A stretch of 64,000 bases of DNA from Streptomyces novaecaesareae (GCF_000716875.1 NZ_JNWQ01000030.1:1-64000), one strand, 5' to 3'. Counted from the stretch's first letter, positions 1-9,660 are shown. Program-made: numbers and translations. Notes: generated from the letters alone by a model not told the origin.

Positions 1-2
1 GT

Positions 3-1859
3 GGCGGGCCTGGTGGGCCTGGTGGGCCGCGGGCTGCGGCCGTGCTCGCGGCGTACGAGCGGCAGGTGGACGGGCTGTTCACCTACTGCCTCTCGGTGCT
101 GTGCGAGCACGACACCGCCGCCGACGCGCTGCGCGAGGTCCGTGAACTGGCGCAGCGGCACGGCGCCCGGCTGGCCGAACCCGGGCTGGTACGGGCCTGG
201 CTGTTCTCGTCGGCCCGGTACTGCTGCCTGCGGCGGCTCGCGAACGGGGACAGGACCGGGGCTGCGGCTCAGACCGGGGCCGAGGGCGAGGCCGAGGCGG
301 CCCGGCGGCGGCGCGAGCTGGCCTCGCTCGCCTGGCCGGAGGCCGCCGGCACCGACCCCGAGCAGCGCGAGGCGCTGGAGCTGTCCGTCCGGCACCGGCT
401 GACCCCGCTGGAGGTGGCGGCGGTGTTGGGCCTGCCGTTCGAGCGGACCCGGGAGCTGCTGGCCGGCGCCGAGGCGGAGGTGGCCAGGACCAGGGCGGCG
501 CTGCTGGTGCTCGGCGTGGGCAGCTGCCCGGAGCTGGACCGGCTCGGCGGCGCCGGGGCGGAGTCCTGGCGGGATTGGGTGCTCGGACCGGCGCTGCGGC
601 GGGAGCTGGTGCAGCACGTGGTGGACTGCCCGACCTGCCGGGGGACGGCGGAGCGGGTGGCCGGCGAAGCGGCGGAGGGGACGGCGGGACTGTCGGGGCT
701 GTCGCTGCTGACGGCTCCGGTGCTGGCTCCGGGCCCGGTTCTGAGCCTGGCTCCAGACCCGGGTCCGGACCCGGCTCCGGCTGCCGCCCGGGCGGGGTTT
801 CCGGCGGGTGGTGCGGTCGGGGCGGCCCCCGGGTTGCGGTTCGACCAGGGCGGTTTCCCCCGGCACCGGGCGCCGGACGCGGGGCGTGCGCTGGCGGTCC
901 GTCGGCGGGTGGTGACCACCGGCGTGCTCGCGGCCGTCCTGGCGGCGCCGGTGGTCGCGCTCTGGGCCGGGCACCGGGGCGGCGGGTCGGGTTCGGCGGC
1001 CTCGGTGTCGGCGGTGCGGGTGGACGAGACCGGCCGGGAGGCCGGGCAGCGGCCGCCGCAGCCGTGGACGGCGGTCGGGGGCCCGGCGGGGCAGGGCGTA
1101 CCAGGGGTCCCGGGGCTGGAGCTGGCGGGGGCGGGTGGGGCCGGTGTCGGCGGTGCAGAAACGTTGCTTCCCGGCTTTCCGGGGCTCACCTTCCAGGGCG
1201 CGGTGGTCCCCGTCCCGGCCCACGGCGCAACCCCGCTCGGCAGCCCCACCCTGGTCGCCGCCCCGGCCCCCGTGGTCCAGCAGGCCTCCGCCCCGGGCAC
1301 CGCAGGAACGGCCCCGGCCGGACTGCTCACCGTCGAGGCCGGCGAGTACGGCAGCCGTACGGTCCTCACCCTCACCAACTCCGGCACCACGGACATCCGC
1401 TGGCACGCGGTGACGGACGCCGGCTGGCTCCGGCTCAGCCGCGACTCCGGGACCCTCGCCCCCGGCCAGCGGATCACCGTGATCGTCACCGTGGACGAGG
1501 ACCTGGCACCCACCACGCACTGGACCGCCCGGATCGCCCTGCCCCCGTCCCAGGCGGTGGTCACCCTGGAGGGCGGCCCGCACAACCGCGGCGGCTCGCC
1601 CTCCTCCCCGGCGGACCCCACACCGACGGGATCCGCCTCGCCGACGGCCTCCCCTTCACCGACGGCCACCGGCGCGCCCTCCCCTACGCGCACGCCCTCC
1701 CCGTCGGGCACGCCGACGACCGGCGCTCCGACGACGGCTCCGCCGACCGGCACGCCCTCGGGTTCGCCGTCCCACTCGGGCACACCGACGGCGGGCCCGA
1801 CCACCAGTGCCTCGCCGTACCCGACGGGGACGGCCTCGGGCTCGCCCTCGGCGCACTAG
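3..1859 (+). CDS. Sigma-factor-like protein with zinc-finger-like motif, TM helix and BACON domain (5' partial)
   Basis: The frame is open to the window edge, so the true start may lie upstream; GTG at 42 is the first usable start seen (605 aa from there). Counted from that GTG, residues about 1-150 resemble the region 2 and region 4 helices of ECF sigma factors. Residues about 191-203 contain HVVDCPTC, like an anti-sigma zinc finger. A TM helix lies near 288-308. An immunoglobulin-like BACON domain (about 427-510) and a Ser/Pro/Thr-rich tail follow. Sigma-like cytoplasmic and BACON extracytoplasmic parts on one chain suggest a membrane-tethered sensor-regulator; this is inference. Function of the whole protein is not established. 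Confidence 0.65.
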   Translation, partial: GGPGGPGGPRAAAVLAAYERQVDGLFTYCLSVLCEHDTAADALREVRELAQRHGARLAEPGLVRAWLFSSARYCCLRRLANGDRTGAAAQTGAEGEAEAARRRRELASLAWPEAAGTDPEQREALELSVRHRLTPLEVAAVLGLPFERTRELLAGAEAEVARTRAALLVLGVGSCPELDRLGGAGAESWRDWVLGPALRRELVQHVVDCPTCRGTAERVAGEAAEGTAGLSGLSLLTAPVLAPGPVLSLAPDPGPDPAPAAARAGFPAGGAVGAAPGLRFDQGGFPRHRAPDAGRALAVRRRVVTTGVLAAVLAAPVVALWAGHRGGGSGSAASVSAVRVDETGREAGQRPPQPWTAVGGPAGQGVPGVPGLELAGAGGAGVGGAETLLPGFPGLTFQGAVVPVPAHGATPLGSPTLVAAPAPVVQQASAPGTAGTAPAGLLTVEAGEYGSRTVLTLTNSGTTDIRWHAVTDAGWLRLSRDSGTLAPGQRITVIVTVDEDLAPTTHWTARIALPPSQAVVTLEGGPHNRGGSPSSPADPTPTGSASPTASPSPTATGAPSPTRTPSPSGTPTTGAPTTAPPTGTPSGSPSHSGTPTAGPTTSASPYPTGTASGSPSAH

Positions 1860-1907
1860 GCAGGCGGCTCGGCGCGTACTGGGTGCGGATCCGGGCCGGG
1901 GACGGTG

Positions 1908-3242
1908 TCAGGTGCGGTGGATCGGGGGGACCTGGTAGGTGCCGTCGAGGACCGAGGGCTTCGGCTGGTAGAGGCGGATGATCGGGCGGAACTCGCCGGG
2001 CGGGGTGGGGAGCCAGTTGGCGGCGGCGGTCGGGTCCTCGGGCTGGTCGTGCTGGAGGGTCAGGGTGAGGGAGCCGTCGTCGCCGTGGACCAGGCCGGGG
2101 GTGCGGTCGCCGATCGAGTAGCGGTCGATCGGGTTCTCCACCAGGTAGTAGTCCGGGACGGAGTACATCGTGACGGACCAGAACGCCTCGGCCGGGGGCG
2201 GCTGGTCGAAACGCAGGGTGTAGCTGTTGACGCCGGTGAGGGGGCGGCCGTCGGCGTCGTCGTAGGTCGTCGCGTACGAGGCCTCGTAGGCGTGGTTGCC
2301 CCAGAGGCCGGCCCGGGCGGCGGCGGCCCGGCTGAGGTAGGCGGCGCGGCGGTCGGGGATGCGCCACTCGGGGTCGTCCAGGGTGCCGGGGCCCAGGTGG
2401 TCGGTGTTGTAGTCGAAGAGGTGGAGCGCGGAGCGCCACTCGCCGGGCGGGTGGTCCTCGGGCGGGCGGGTGGCGTCCTCGACCCGTTCGCGGCCGGCGG
2501 CCAGGCCCTTGGCCAGGGCGAGCGTCCACTCGGGGACGGCCGCGCGGTACGGCGAGGCGCCGTCGTCCAGGAGGCCGAGCGGGGCGAAGCGGCGCTGGTA
2601 CTCGATGTCCGCCGTGGCCGGCGGGAAGGCCTGCATCCACACCCGCAGGCGCTCGAAGAAGGCCAGCCGCTCGGGGACGTCCGGGTCGGGCTCGGGCAGT
2701 CCGGCGACCAGGCCGCCCGGTTCCAGCGGTTCCAGGACGAGGGCGGACTGCAGGGCCCGGACCCGGGACAGGTCGCCCGGGCCGACGCAGGCGAAGCGGC
2801 CGACCACGGTGCCGACGGTGGTCGGCAGCTCGATCACGCGGTCCGGGTCCGGCGGGGTGCCGTGCCAGCCGGGCGGGACGACCAGCCAGGTCTGCGCACC
2901 GGTGCCGGTGGCGCGGCGGCCGAGGTAGGCGACGTTGTCCGTCCAGGCGTCGATGAACTGCAGCACGTAGTACGAGCCGGCGGTGTCCGGGACGTGCAGC
3001 ACCTGCGGGCCCTCGGAGAGGTCGAGCTGGGCGATCGAGTAGATCGTGTCGTTGTTGACCGAGACGAAGTGGTCGGCCGGGCCGGCCAGCCGGGCGGCGT
3101 GGCTGAAGTGGTTGAACGACGCCGCCGGGAGGGTGCCCAGGCCGCCCCGGGTGAAGCGCTCGACCATGGTGAGGCCGGCGACCATCGGGTAGCCGTAGAC
3201 GTACGCGTCGGCGGCCAGGGCCTCCAGCTCGGGCTGGTTCAT
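1908..3242 (-). CDS. DUF1254/DUF1214 domain protein (paralogue 1)
   Basis: This 444 aa protein has the DUF1254 signature near the N-terminus (DAYVYGYP; later VSVNNDTIYS and AYLGRR) and the DUF1214 C-terminal part (FWSVTMYSVPDYYLVENPIDRYSIGDRTPG, given here as short separate motifs: FWSVTMYS, IDRYSIGDRTPG, NWLPTP). No signal peptide or TM helix is evident. It lies 55 bp downstream of a related gene on the same strand, so the two probably form an operon after local duplication. The biochemical role of the family is unknown. Confidence 0.8.
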   Translation of the reverse strand: MNQPELEALAADAYVYGYPMVAGLTMVERFTRGGLGTLPAASFNHFSHAARLAGPADHFVSVNNDTIYSIAQLDLSEGPQVLHVPDTAGSYYVLQFIDAWTDNVAYLGRRATGTGAQTWLVVPPGWHGTPPDPDRVIELPTTVGTVVGRFACVGPGDLSRVRALQSALVLEPLEPGGLVAGLPEPDPDVPERLAFFERLRVWMQAFPPATADIEYQRRFAPLGLLDDGASPYRAAVPEWTLALAKGLAAGRERVEDATRPPEDHPPGEWRSALHLFDYNTDHLGPGTLDDPEWRIPDRRAAYLSRAAAARAGLWGNHAYEASYATTYDDADGRPLTGVNSYTLRFDQPPPAEAFWSVTMYSVPDYYLVENPIDRYSIGDRTPGLVHGDDGSLTLTLQHDQPEDPTAAANWLPTPPGEFRPIIRLYQPKPSVLDGTYQVPPIHRT

Positions 3243-3297
3243 CAGGGGGTCCTTCGTACGGTCGGGGCTGGCGGGTGGGTCGGAAAGGGCGGTCGGG

Positions 3298-4665
3298 TCA
3301 GCGCGGGTCGAGCGGCGGGAGGCGCCAGCGGCCGTCGAGGACGGACCGGTCGGGGCCGTAGAGCCGGAGCACCACGGTGAACGGGCCGTCCGGGGCGGGC
3401 AGCCAGTTCGCGGAGTGCTCGGCGTTCGCGGGCCGCTTGTGCCGGACGTGGAGGGTGAGCCCGCCGTCCGGGTCGTGGACCAGGCCGGGGGTGTGGTCGC
3501 CGATCGAGTAGCGGTCCAGGGTGTTGTCGACCAGCTGCTGCCCGGGCAGCGCGTACAGGGTGGCGGACCAGGAGAAGCGGGCCGGCGGCAGTCCGTCCGG
3601 GGCGAAGCGGATGACGTGTTCGCGGTCGCCGGCGTGCGGCGGGCGGTGGCCGGCGCTGTCCGCTTCCCAACGGCCGTACCAGACCTCCTCGGCGGGCAGT
3701 CCGTGCAGGTCGACGGCGGCGCCGACGGCCTGGCGGAGGAAGTCCGCGCCGATCTGCGCGCGGGTGCCGAACAGCGCGTTCCGGTCGCGGAGTTCGGCGG
3801 TGGCGCGGTTCAGCAGGGTACGGCCGTCGGCGATGCCGCGGGCGATCTCGGTGCGCACCTCCAGCGGGAGGGCGGCGGGCTCGAACTCGCCGCGGCCGTC
3901 GATGCCGAGGTCGGTGAGGCGGCCGCGCAGGTCGTGCTCGGCGGGCGGCAGCGGGACGGGGCCGTCCGGCGGGAAGAAGCCGAGCAGGAAGTCGAGGAAG
4001 GAGAGGAACTCGACGCCGTCCGGGACCTCCTCGCGCCAGACCGGCCAGACCGGCTCGGGGGCGGGCTCGGGCGCGGGTGTACCGGTGTACGCGTGGAGCG
4101 GGCGCAGCCGGTACCGCTCCTGGACGGCGGCGAGTTCGGCGACCTCGGCGGGGGTGTTCCCGGTGAGCCGGGTGCGGCCGAGGATGCCGACCAGCCGGGT
4201 GGCGGTGCGGATCACGCTGCGGATGCCGGGCGGGGGTTCGCCCTGCCAGTCGGGGCCGGCCACTAGGTGGTCGCCGGCCTCCGGGCCGGTCGTCCGGGAG
4301 CCGATGAACCCGGCGTACACGGTGTCGAGTTCGTGGACCGGGAGGACGTGGTAGCGGTCCTCGGCGGGCACCGAGACCACCCAGGGCTCGGCGCGCAGAT
4401 CGAGCCAGGCGCGGGAGTAGGGGGTGTCCACGGCGTCGGTGCCGGTGGGAGTGCCGGCCGGGGTCTCGGCCGGGGGCCCGGCGGGGGTGGGCGGCTGCGG
4501 GTGGTGGCGGAAGACGCCGAAGCCGCCGACGTACGACGGGTCCGCGTCGTCCAGGGCCTGGGCGTAGAAGGCCCGGTAGTTGCGCAGGATCGGCTGGGCG
4601 CGGATCCAGGCCTCGGCGGCGGTCGCGCGGACGGTGGCCGGATCCACGAGTGCCGGGTTGACCAT
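3298..4665 (-). CDS. DUF1254/DUF1214 domain protein (paralogue 2)
   Basis: This 455 aa protein is a diverged paralogue of its downstream neighbour. Shared C-terminal motifs are FSWSATLYALPGQ, LDRYSIGDHTPGLVHD and SANWLPAPDGPF. The N-terminal half keeps only weak DUF1254 features such as DTVYAGFIGSR. A Pro/Thr-rich insert lies near residues 55-75. ATG at 4665 is preceded (antisense reading) by GGGAGGGC about 6 nt upstream, a good ribosome site. The 150 bp before it separate it from a divergent epimerase gene and should carry the promoter. Function is unknown. Confidence 0.78.
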   Translation of the reverse strand: MVNPALVDPATVRATAAEAWIRAQPILRNYRAFYAQALDDADPSYVGGFGVFRHHPQPPTPAGPPAETPAGTPTGTDAVDTPYSRAWLDLRAEPWVVSVPAEDRYHVLPVHELDTVYAGFIGSRTTGPEAGDHLVAGPDWQGEPPPGIRSVIRTATRLVGILGRTRLTGNTPAEVAELAAVQERYRLRPLHAYTGTPAPEPAPEPVWPVWREEVPDGVEFLSFLDFLLGFFPPDGPVPLPPAEHDLRGRLTDLGIDGRGEFEPAALPLEVRTEIARGIADGRTLLNRATAELRDRNALFGTRAQIGADFLRQAVGAAVDLHGLPAEEVWYGRWEADSAGHRPPHAGDREHVIRFAPDGLPPARFSWSATLYALPGQQLVDNTLDRYSIGDHTPGLVHDPDGGLTLHVRHKRPANAEHSANWLPAPDGPFTVVLRLYGPDRSVLDGRWRLPPLDPR

Positions 4666-4814
4666 GCTGTCGCCCTCCCATGGCCGAATTCGGTCGGATC
4701 GGTACGGATCGATACAGATCGGATGCTAAGTGGGTCGGGATGGGGTGGCATGTCGGCATCTGCTGAGCGCGAATCCGGGCGTCCGGACGGGGCGACGGGG
4801 AGAAGCTGTCCGGT

Positions 4815-5855
4815 ATGAAGATCCTTCTGCTCGGAGGTTCGTCCTTCCTCGGACGGGCCTACGCCGCCGAGGCCCTTGCCCGGGGCCACCACCTGACCAC
4901 CTTCAACCGTGGCCGCAGCGCCGCCGACCTGCCCGGCGTCGAAGCCGTCCGGGGCGACCGCGACAGTGCCGAGGACCTCGCCCGGCTGGTCGACGGCCGC
5001 AGCTGGGACGCCGTGGTCGACACCTCCGCCCAGCAGCCCGCCCAGGCCGCGCTCGCCGCGCGGCTGCTGCGCGAGCGGGCCGACCACTACACCGTCGTGT
5101 CCTCGGTGCACGCCTTCGCCGACTGGCCCGCCCGGGTGATCGACGAGGACTCCCCGCTGCACCCCTGCCCCGCCGACACCCCGCCCGGGCAGCCGCCCGG
5201 CACCGCCCTCAAGGCCGGCTGCGAGCGCGCCGTCCTGGCGGGCTTCGGCGCCGAACGCTCGCTCGTCCTCAACAGCGGACTGCTCATCGGACCGCACGAG
5301 AACGGCGGCCGACTGCCCTGGTGGCTGGAGCGGATGGCCCGCGGCGGGCGGGTGCTCGCCCCGGGGGATCCGCAGCGGACCATGCAGGTGATCGACGTCC
5401 GGGATTTCGCCGCCTTCGGGCTGGACCTGCTGACGGCCGGGACGGCGGGCCGGTTCGTCACCACGGCACCGCCCGGACGCCTCGGTTTCGGCGAGTGGCT
5501 GGAGACCTGTCGGGCGGTCGCGGGCGCCCCGGACACCGAGTTGGTCTGGGTCGCGGACGGGCCGCTGCTCGCCGAGGGCCCGGACCGGGTCGATCCGTGG
5601 ACCGAACTCCCGCTCTGGGCACCGGATCTGCCCGACATGGCGGGCACCTGGCTGGCCGACACCGGCCGGGCGGAGGCGGCCGGGCTGCGCTGCCGGCCGT
5701 TCGCCGAGACCGCGCGGGACACCTGGGAGTGGCTGCGGACGCGCGGACCGGCCGAGGACACCGACGCCGAGGGGCGGAAGGGACGGCCGGGGGCGCCCGT
5801 CCGGCAGGGCATCGAACCCGGAAAGGAGCGGCGGCTGTTGGCCGCCTTCGGGTGA
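4815..5855 (+). CDS. NAD-dependent epimerase/dehydratase (extended SDR family)
   Basis: This 346 aa protein opens with the Rossmann motif GGSSFLGR (residues 7-14) and DTSAQQP further on, typical of atypical/extended SDR reductases. A clear YxxxK catalytic pair is not obvious (TALKAGCERAV stands in its place), as in the isoflavone-reductase-like or atypical SDR groups. It is a single cytoplasmic gene, divergent from the DUF1214 pair. Its C-terminus is charged and low in complexity. A strong hairpin at 5946-5978 lies between it and the convergent polyprenyl synthase. Substrate cannot be inferred. Confidence 0.75.
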   Translation: MKILLLGGSSFLGRAYAAEALARGHHLTTFNRGRSAADLPGVEAVRGDRDSAEDLARLVDGRSWDAVVDTSAQQPAQAALAARLLRERADHYTVVSSVHAFADWPARVIDEDSPLHPCPADTPPGQPPGTALKAGCERAVLAGFGAERSLVLNSGLLIGPHENGGRLPWWLERMARGGRVLAPGDPQRTMQVIDVRDFAAFGLDLLTAGTAGRFVTTAPPGRLGFGEWLETCRAVAGAPDTELVWVADGPLLAEGPDRVDPWTELPLWAPDLPDMAGTWLADTGRAEAAGLRCRPFAETARDTWEWLRTRGPAEDTDAEGRKGRPGAPVRQGIEPGKERRLLAAFG

Positions 5856-5945
5856 GCGGCGCGGCCCGGTGAGACGGCCCGGCGAGACAGCGGCGTAAGA
5901 CAGCCGCGCAAGAACGGCGGAGTGAGGCGGCCCGGCACGACGACG

Positions 5946-5978
5946 GAGTGGGAAGTCGGACGGGCCGACTTCCCACTC
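5946..5978. terminator. Bidirectional hairpin between convergent genes
   Basis: GAGTGGGAAGTCGG and its exact complement enclose a short loop, giving a 14-bp stem. It sits midway between the end of the epimerase gene and the end of the polyprenyl synthase gene. There is no U-run, as is common in Streptomyces terminators. Confidence 0.7.
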
Positions 5979-5991
5979 CGGAGCCGCGCGT

Positions 5992-7041
5992 TCAGTGCGT
6001 GCGGCGGGTGACCAACTCGGCGAGGGCCAGCAGTTCGTCCGCCGCGGCGGGCTCCGGTACGGCGGCGGCCAGCTGCGCCATGGCCGCGGCCATCCGCTCG
6101 CAGGACTCGCCCTGCGCCCAGCCGCGCCCTCCGGCGGCTTCGACAGCGGCCGCGCACTGGGCCAACTCCTCCGGGCTCAGCGGGCGTTCCAGCACGTACA
6201 GCTCGGCCAGCCGCGTGCCGTCGACGGTGCCCGAGCCGAGCGCCGCGACCACCGGCAGCGACTTCTTCCGGGCGACCAGGTCCGCGCCGACCGGCTTGCC
6301 GGTGACCGCAGGATCCCCCCAGATCCCGATCAGGTCGTCGATCAGCTGGAACGCCAGGCCGATCTCCCGGCCGAAACCGTCCATCGCCTGCGCCGCCTCC
6401 TCGGAGGCCCCCCCGTACAGGGCACCCATCGCGCAGGCGGCGCCGAGCAGGGCACCGGTCTTGGCCTCCGCCATCGCCAGGCACTCGGGCAGCGAGACGT
6501 CGTTGCGCTGCTCGAAGGCGCAGTCGATCTGCTGGCCCTCGCACAGCTCGACCACGCAGTCGGCGAGCCGGCGGATCGAGCCGTGGGCGGCCGGGTGGGA
6601 GTCCTCGGCGAGCAGGCGCAGCGCGAGGGAGTGCATGGCGTCCCCGGCCAGGATGGCCTCGGTGGTGCCGAACACCCGCCAGGCGGTGGGCCGGTGGCGG
6701 CGGGTGTCGTCCCGGTCGATGACGTCGTCGTGGAGCAGGGTGAAGTTGTGCACCAGCTCGACGGCGGCGGCCGCGGCGGCGGCCTCGCTCGGCGTCCCGC
6801 CCAGGGCCTGGGCGGCGGCGAGGACCAGGGCCGGCCGGATCGCCTTGCCGGCGGGGGCCGCGGCCGGGGTGCCGTCCGCCTCCCACCAGCCGAAGTGGTA
6901 GCCGGCGACCTTGCGCATCGTGCCGGGCAGCGAGTCGACGGCGGTCCGCATGACCGGGTCGACCAGCGCGCGGGCGCGGGCGAGGATGTCCGCCGCCTCG
7001 TGCCCCTCCTTGTGGTCCCGCTCCAGCGTGGGACTCGTCAT
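5992..7041 (-). CDS. Family 2 encapsulin-associated polyprenyl diphosphate synthase
   Basis: This 349 aa protein is a trans-isoprenyl diphosphate synthase. The first Asp-rich motif, DDVIDRDD, is near residue 104 and the second, DDLIGIWGD, near 234. It condenses isopentenyl diphosphate with allylic diphosphates; chain length is not predictable here. It lies 216 bp downstream of a family 2B encapsulin shell gene on the same strand, and polyprenyl synthases are a known cargo class of family 2 encapsulins. The N-terminal segment before the fold is short (about 16 residues, charged), so whether it carries a loading sequence is open. Confidence 0.85.
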   Translation of the reverse strand: MTSPTLERDHKEGHEAADILARARALVDPVMRTAVDSLPGTMRKVAGYHFGWWEADGTPAAAPAGKAIRPALVLAAAQALGGTPSEAAAAAAAVELVHNFTLLHDDVIDRDDTRRHRPTAWRVFGTTEAILAGDAMHSLALRLLAEDSHPAAHGSIRRLADCVVELCEGQQIDCAFEQRNDVSLPECLAMAEAKTGALLGAACAMGALYGGASEEAAQAMDGFGREIGLAFQLIDDLIGIWGDPAVTGKPVGADLVARKKSLPVVAALGSGTVDGTRLAELYVLERPLSPEELAQCAAAVEAAGGRGWAQGESCERMAAAMAQLAAAVPEPAAADELLALAELVTRRTH

Positions 7042-7256
7042 GGGTCTCTCCCCCTTGTTGGCGCCTGTCGTGGGATGGCCCGGTGTGGGCGGGCCGGGGT
7101 TGCGCGGTGGGTGCCGGGCGCGGTGCCGGACGGTGGCCGGGCGTGGCCTCGTAGGTGTCGGGATGCGTCGGGACGTGCCGGGACACGCCGTCCGGCCGGG
7201 GTGTGGGCGGTACCCCCGGCCGGACGGCGCGGATCTGCGGCGGCCCCGGTGGGCCG

Positions 7257-8672
7257 TCAGCGCTGCGCGATGTCCACGTTCTCCAGGACGCCGACCGCGT
7301 CCGGCACCAGGATCGCGGCGGAGTAGTAGGCGCTCACCAGGTAGGAAATGATGGCCTTGTCATCGATTCCCATGAACCGCACCGAAAGGCTCGGCTGGTA
7401 TTCATCCGGAATTCCGGTCTGGTGCAGGCCGATGACGCCCTGGTTGTCCTCGCCGATTCGCATCGCGATGATCGAGCTGGTGTTCCCGACGACCGGGATC
7501 TTGTTGCACGGGAAGACCGGCACCCCGCGCCAGGCCGTGACCTGCTTTCCGTCGACCTCGACCGTGCCCGGGTAGATCCCGCGCTTGTTGAGCTCCCGGC
7601 CGAAGGCGGCGATGGCCTTGGGGTGGGCCAGGAACATCCTGGTGCTGCGGCGGCGGCTGAGCAGCTCGTCCATGTCGTCCGGGGTGGGCGGGCCGGAGTG
7701 GGTCTGGATCCGCTGGTCGTACGCGGCGTTCTCCAGCAGGCCGAACTCGGGGTTGTTGATGAGCTCGTGCTCCTGGCGCTCGCGCAGGGCCTCGATGGTC
7801 AGCCGGAGCTGGTGCTCGGTCTGGTTCATCGGCTGGTTGTAGAGGTCGGCGACGCGGGAGTGCACCTTGAGGATCGTCTGCGCGACGCTCAGCTCGTACT
7901 CGCGGGGCTTGAGCTCGTAGTCCACGAAGGCGCCGGGCAGCTCGTATTCGCCCTGGTGGCCGGCCGAGAGGTCGATCGCGGCCTCGCCGTGCTTGTTCTG
8001 CGCCTGCTGGAAGCCGTTCAGGTACTCGATGACCTGCAGCTGCAGCGCCTCGGAGCGGTCGTGCAGCTCCTGGAAGGAGGGCCAGGACAGCGCCATCACG
8101 GTGCCGGAGGTCGCGGCGCGGACGGTGTACGGCCAGGTGCCGTCGTCCTGCTGGAGCGCCTCGTCGCCGAGGTGGTCGCCGTCGGCGAGGGTGCCGACCA
8201 CCGTCTCCTCGCCGTACTTGCCGGTGCCCAGGCGGTCGAGCTTGCCGTGCGCGATCAGGAAGACCTCACTGATCGGCGTGCCGGCCTGGACCAGGACGTC
8301 CCCGGCGGCGAACTCCCGCTGGGTGAAGCGGGAGGCCAGCTCCTCCAGTACGGCCTCGTCCTGGAATCCGCGCAGCACCGGCACCTCGACGAGCGACGGC
8401 GGGACGACCCGCACCTCGGCACCCGTCTTGACGAAGCTCACCCGGCCGCGGCCGACCGAGTAGCGCAGGCGGCGGTTGACCCGGTAGGTGCCGCCGGACA
8501 CCTGCACCCAGGGCAGCTTCCTGAGCAGCCAACGCGGGCTGATGCCCTGCATCTGCGGCGCGGACTTGGTGGTCGTGGCGAGGTTCCGCGCGCCCGCCGT
8601 GCTCAGACTCTGCTGCCGGATTTCCTCCGGCGCGCCCGGAGCGGGAATACCGACATTGGTTTCGGTCGACAT
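7257..8672 (-). CDS. Family 2B encapsulin nanocompartment shell protein (EshA-like)
   Basis: This 471 aa protein combines an HK97-like shell fold with an inserted cyclic-nucleotide-binding-like domain (about residues 100-220; motifs LIAHGKLDR and [10 protein letters not shown]). After the insert come conserved shell segments such as [19 protein letters not shown] and [19 protein letters not shown]. Family 2B shells, including EshA of Streptomyces griseus, have this layout. ATG at 8672 is chosen because MSTETNVG begins the conserved reading and GAAGGG lies upstream. It probably self-assembles into a cytoplasmic compartment around the adjacent polyprenyl synthase. A long AT-rich region with dyads precedes it. 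Confidence 0.88.
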   Translation of the reverse strand: MSTETNVGIPAPGAPEEIRQQSLSTAGARNLATTTKSAPQMQGISPRWLLRKLPWVQVSGGTYRVNRRLRYSVGRGRVSFVKTGAEVRVVPPSLVEVPVLRGFQDEAVLEELASRFTQREFAAGDVLVQAGTPISEVFLIAHGKLDRLGTGKYGEETVVGTLADGDHLGDEALQQDDGTWPYTVRAATSGTVMALSWPSFQELHDRSEALQLQVIEYLNGFQQAQNKHGEAAIDLSAGHQGEYELPGAFVDYELKPREYELSVAQTILKVHSRVADLYNQPMNQTEHQLRLTIEALRERQEHELINNPEFGLLENAAYDQRIQTHSGPPTPDDMDELLSRRRSTRMFLAHPKAIAAFGRELNKRGIYPGTVEVDGKQVTAWRGVPVFPCNKIPVVGNTSSIIAMRIGEDNQGVIGLHQTGIPDEYQPSLSVRFMGIDDKAIISYLVSAYYSAAILVPDAVGVLENVDIAQR

Positions 8673-8763
8673 GATGGGGAGCCCTTCGCATGCCTGATGA
8701 AGTGTCGCGTTGCACATTCGTCTTGCAGCTTCATGGTGGGCCCATTCAGGGGAGATCCGCAAT

Positions 8764-8847
8764 CACTCGTTCGAGTGGTTCTAAATAACCGAACAAATAG
8801 TACGAATGGATCACCCGATCGAATTTATTCGACTATTCATTCGAATG
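8764..8847. promoter_or_regulatory. AT-rich promoter region with dyads upstream of the encapsulin gene
   Basis: This is one of the lowest-GC stretches of the window. It contains the dyad CACTCG-TT-CGAGTG (8764-8777), the palindrome CATTCGAATG (8838-8847), and extra ATTCGA-type half sites between them. It lies 92-175 bp upstream of the shell-gene start, reading leftward, so operator function for the encapsulin operon is a fair inference. The regulator is unknown. Confidence 0.5.
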
Positions 8848-8992
8848 CCTCGGAATCCCGCTGCCCATCTTCCCCCATCGACGCCACCGCCTGCGCCACC
8901 ACCCGCGCCACCACCCGCGCCACCGCCCGCGCCACCCTTGACGGCGCCCGTTGACGGCGCCCGTTGACGACACCCCTTGACGGCACCCCGCC

Positions 8993-9520
8993 CTACAGCG
9001 GCCCGTTCCAGTCCAGCGTCGGCTCCAACACACCCTCCAGGGTGAGCAGCCAGCGCTTCACCTCGATCCCGACCCGGCCGCCGCCGAAGCCGCCGATCCC
9101 GTCCGCCGCCACCACCCGGTGGCAGGGCACCAGCAGGGCGACGGGGTTGGCGGCCATCATCTGCCCGACCGTCCGGGCGGCCAGGCCGGGCTCCTCGACG
9201 CCGTCGAACACCCCGCTGCGGGCGGCCAGTTCGCCGTACGTGATGGTCCGGCCGTACGGCACCTCGCGCCAGAGCGTCTGCAGCACGGTGCGGTGCGGCC
9301 CGGAGCTCAGGCTCCAGTCGATCGGCAGGCCCAACTCACGGGTGCGGCCCGCCAGATAGGCGCCGAGCCGCTCGGTGACGGCGACGACCTTCGACTCGTC
9401 GGTGCACGGGGGCGCCTCGCCGTCGCGTCCGCCGTACCCGGCCGCCGCCACGCCGAGCGGGGTCACCGCGATGTGCATCGGGCCGCTGGGCAGTGGCGTC
9501 GGCACGGTCAGCCAGGACAT
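8993..9520 (-). CDS. ogt: Methylated-DNA--protein-cysteine S-methyltransferase (Ogt-type)
   Basis: This 175 aa protein removes alkyl groups from O6-alkylguanine or O4-alkylthymine onto its own cysteine. The active-site motif PCHRVV and the preceding PYGRTITYGELAARSG helix-turn segment are intact. It lacks the Ada N-terminal zinc domain, so it is an Ogt/MGMT-type single-domain repair protein. ATG at 9520 (MSWLTV) is preferred; ATG at 9478 (MHIAV) is possible. A longer in-frame extension upstream is low-complexity and overlaps another gene, so it was not used. Confidence 0.85.
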   Translation of the reverse strand: MSWLTVPTPLPSGPMHIAVTPLGVAAAGYGGRDGEAPPCTDESKVVAVTERLGAYLAGRTRELGLPIDWSLSSGPHRTVLQTLWREVPYGRTITYGELAARSGVFDGVEEPGLAARTVGQMMAANPVALLVPCHRVVAADGIGGFGGGRVGIEVKRWLLTLEGVLEPTLDWNGPL

Positions 9521-9660
9521 CGACCAGGACTGCGGCACGCTCGGGCCCCCACCCTCCGCCGGACCGGCCGCCGGCCACCCCGGCACCCGGAGGGCGTCCC
9601 CGCCCCGCGCGCCATCGTACGGCGGGCGGCCGACGGGCCGGTCGGGGTCGACTCCGGGGC

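Noticed and set aside
269..1804. Long antisense ORFs opposite most genes (for example opposite the first gene and opposite phoR at 52004-53716)
   Set aside because: They follow the GC-rich third-position shadow of the real gene, lack ribosome sites and have no recognisable domains.
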